From Mesorhizobium hawassense (GTDB taxonomy: Bacteria; Pseudomonadota; Alphaproteobacteria; Rhizobiales; Rhizobiaceae): a stretch of 64,000 nt of DNA. Within the stretch, counting starts at the first letter, position 1, and the number at the start of each line of letters is the position of its first letter. Of the stretch, positions 62,552 to 64,000 are shown one piece after another. The position numbers were made by a program, and so were the translations under genes. The notes beneath the pieces were generated by a model. That model saw nothing but the letters and a program-made list of their open reading frames with translations. It was not told the origin of the DNA and searched no databases. Location of the stretch: NCBI RefSeq assembly GCF_003289945.1, contig NZ_QMBP01000006.1:186001-250000 (forward strand). Reading direction: 5' to 3'.

Positions 62552-64000
62552 TTGAACATCGTGCTGATCAATCCGCCGCACACGGCCATCGGCAGCCGCG
62601 TGCCCGACGACCATTTGCCGCCGCTCGGCCTCTTGGCCATCGGCGGGCCGCTGATCGATTCCGGCCACCAGGTTCGCCTGGTCGATGCCGAGTTCGGGCC
62701 GATGCCGCTTTCGGTGCTGGTCGACGATGCTCTCGGCGGCGATCCGGATTTCATCCTGATCGGTCATTCCGGCTCGACCTCGGCGCATCCAACGGCCTTG
62801 AAGATCGCCGACATGCTCAAAGCCCGCGCGCCGGGCGTCATCATCATCTATGGCGGCGTCTTTCCGACCTATCACTGGCGCGACATCCTGGCCGCGACGG
62901 ACGTCTTCGACTTCATCGTGCGCGGCGAGGGCGAGGCGACCGCGACGGCGCTGGTGGAGGCTATCGAAATGCGCCAGCCGGTGGGAAGCGTCGCAGGCAT
63001 CGCCTATCGCGACGACCTCGGCCGTGCCGTTGCCACGCAGCCGGCCATGACCATTGCCGATCTCGATGCCTATCGCGTCGGCTGGGAGCTGATCGATCAT
63101 CGCCGCTACTCCTATTGGGGCGGCAAGCGGGCGGTGGTCATGCAATTCTCGCGCGGCTGCCCGCATCTGTGCAACTATTGCGGCCAGCGCGGTTTCTGGA
63201 CGCGCTGGCGGCATCGCGACCCGGTGAAATTCGCAAAGGAAATCGCCTGGCTGCATCGCGAGCACGGCGTCGAGCTGATCAACCTGGCCGACGAGAACCC
63301 GACCTCCTCGAAGAAAGCCTGGCGCGCTTTTCTCGACGCCATGATCGCCGAGAACGTGCCGGTGCTGATCGTTGGCTCGACCCGTGCGGACGACATCGTG
63401 CGCGACACCGACAGCCTGCATCTCTACCGCAAGGCCGGCGTCATCCGCTGGTTGCTCGGCATGGAAAACACCGACGAGGCAACGCTGTCGCTGATCCGCA
63501 AGGGCGGCAGCACCAAGTCCGACCGCGAGGCGATCCGGCTGCTGCGCCGGCACGGCATCCTGTCGATGGCGACTTGGGTCGCCGGCTTCGAGGACGAAAC
63601 TTTGCGCGATCTCTGGCGCGGCTTTCGCCAGCTCATCGCCTATGACCCGGACCAGATCCAGGCGCTCTATGTCACGCCGCATCGCTGGACACCGTTCTTC
63701 CGCATCGCCAGCGACCGTAAGGTAATCCAGAAAGACGTGCGGCTCTGGGACTACAAGCACCAGGTTCTGCACATGACACGGCTGAAGCCGTGGATGCTGT
63801 TCTTCGCCGTCAAGCTGATCGAGGTCGCCGTGCAGTCGCGGCCGAAGGCGCTGGCGCGCATCCTCTTCCACCCCGACCCCGAGCAGCGCCATTCGATGCG
63901 CTGGTACACCAGGATGGGCCGCCGCGTCTGGTTGCGCGAGATCTGGGGCTTTCTCGCCCGCGACAACCGCGTGACGGACGGCCCGACACTCGCCGAATTC
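62552..64000 (+). CDS. BchE-like B12-binding radical SAM protein (3' end beyond the window)
   Basis: 483 residues visible, still open at the edge. TTG 62552 with GGAGGT 5 bases upstream. N-terminal cobalamin-binding-type domain: MNIVLINPPHTAIGSRVPDD, LLAIGGPLIDSGHQVRLVDA, IIIYGGVFPTYHWRDILAAT and GEGEATATALVEAI. Radical SAM core with Cys motif FSRGCPHLCNYCGQRGFWTR (CxxxCxxC), then LINLADENPTSSKKAWRAFL and VIRWLLGMENTDEATLSLIR. Similar to anaerobic Mg-protoporphyrin ester cyclase BchE. In a non-phototroph the substrate is likely different; no bch genes are visible. Confidence 0.85.
   Translation, partial: MNIVLINPPHTAIGSRVPDDHLPPLGLLAIGGPLIDSGHQVRLVDAEFGPMPLSVLVDDALGGDPDFILIGHSGSTSAHPTALKIADMLKARAPGVIIIYGGVFPTYHWRDILAATDVFDFIVRGEGEATATALVEAIEMRQPVGSVAGIAYRDDLGRAVATQPAMTIADLDAYRVGWELIDHRRYSYWGGKRAVVMQFSRGCPHLCNYCGQRGFWTRWRHRDPVKFAKEIAWLHREHGVELINLADENPTSSKKAWRAFLDAMIAENVPVLIVGSTRADDIVRDTDSLHLYRKAGVIRWLLGMENTDEATLSLIRKGGSTKSDREAIRLLRRHGILSMATWVAGFEDETLRDLWRGFRQLIAYDPDQIQALYVTPHRWTPFFRIASDRKVIQKDVRLWDYKHQVLHMTRLKPWMLFFAVKLIEVAVQSRPKALARILFHPDPEQRHSMRWYTRMGRRVWLREIWGFLARDNRVTDGPTLAEF

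Overview
The window looks like chromosome from a Mesorhizobium-type alphaproteobacterium (Rhizobiales). The evidence is high GC, rhizobial families (DUF768, DUF6894, DUF6481, a PmtA-type phospholipid N-methyltransferase beside dnaJ), rhizobial neighbourhoods (def-fmt-truA-dapE-dapD, dnaKJ-pmtA-pyrF), and several dispersed palindromic intergenic repeats. The species is inferred, not proven.

Layout. (1) 1-5.8 kb: compact, overlapping phage tail-tip genes. They include a tail protein that stops where its C-terminal half should begin, a DUF2793 protein and a 68-residue protein built of three 19-residue repeats. (2) 5.8-15.7 kb: an accessory region of small, mostly unknown genes, plus a TadG-like pilus protein, a DnaJ-domain/winged-helix protein, DUF768 and ribbon-helix-helix proteins, an XRE-controlled cassette with paired operators, and a RES/Xre toxin-antitoxin pair. 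(3) 15.7-17.1 kb: a junction zone with a truncated 5' fragment of yifB/comM and two further gene remnants. This suggests that regions 1-2 are an integrated element or a patchwork of them beside gshB. (4) 17.2-52 kb: ordinary chromosome. It has gshB, a GtrA/GT2/GT-C envelope glycosylation group, a GGDEF-EAL protein, a galactonate-type sugar acid operon, pyrF, pmtA, dnaJ, dnaK, two luciferase-like flavoenzymes, nat, an AI-2E family permease, a guanidinium exporter behind a probable guanidine-II riboswitch, a CDF transporter, rmuC, def, fmt, truA, dapE and dapD. (5) 52-57.4 kb: a LOG-family gene, a soluble histidine kinase and NarL-type regulator, and, divergent from them, three genes for exported proteins made almost wholly of Asn-Gly repeats. 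(6) 57.4-64 kb: a diguanylate cyclase, a GMC oxidoreductase with a 52-residue Tat-signal partner, a MarR regulator, phenylalanine hydroxylase with a divergent Lrp regulator, and the start of a BchE-like B12/radical-SAM protein cut by the window edge.

The most unusual locus is 53.0-56.5 kb. A two-component system with no visible sensor domain is divergent from three consecutive genes whose mature products have 13-residue or 9-10-residue Asn/Gly periodicity (for example N-x-G-x-x-NGN-x-NGN-x). An 8-bp inverted repeat lies in the shared intergenic region, and tandem direct repeats lie between the first two repeat genes. I infer a regulated exported or surface repeat-protein system; no function can be assigned from sequence alone. 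Other leads are the guanidine-II riboswitch, the yifB truncation, the dual-operator XRE cassette, a duplicated promoter-like element with a possible small RNA, and intergenic repeats that abut the stop codons of neighbouring genes.
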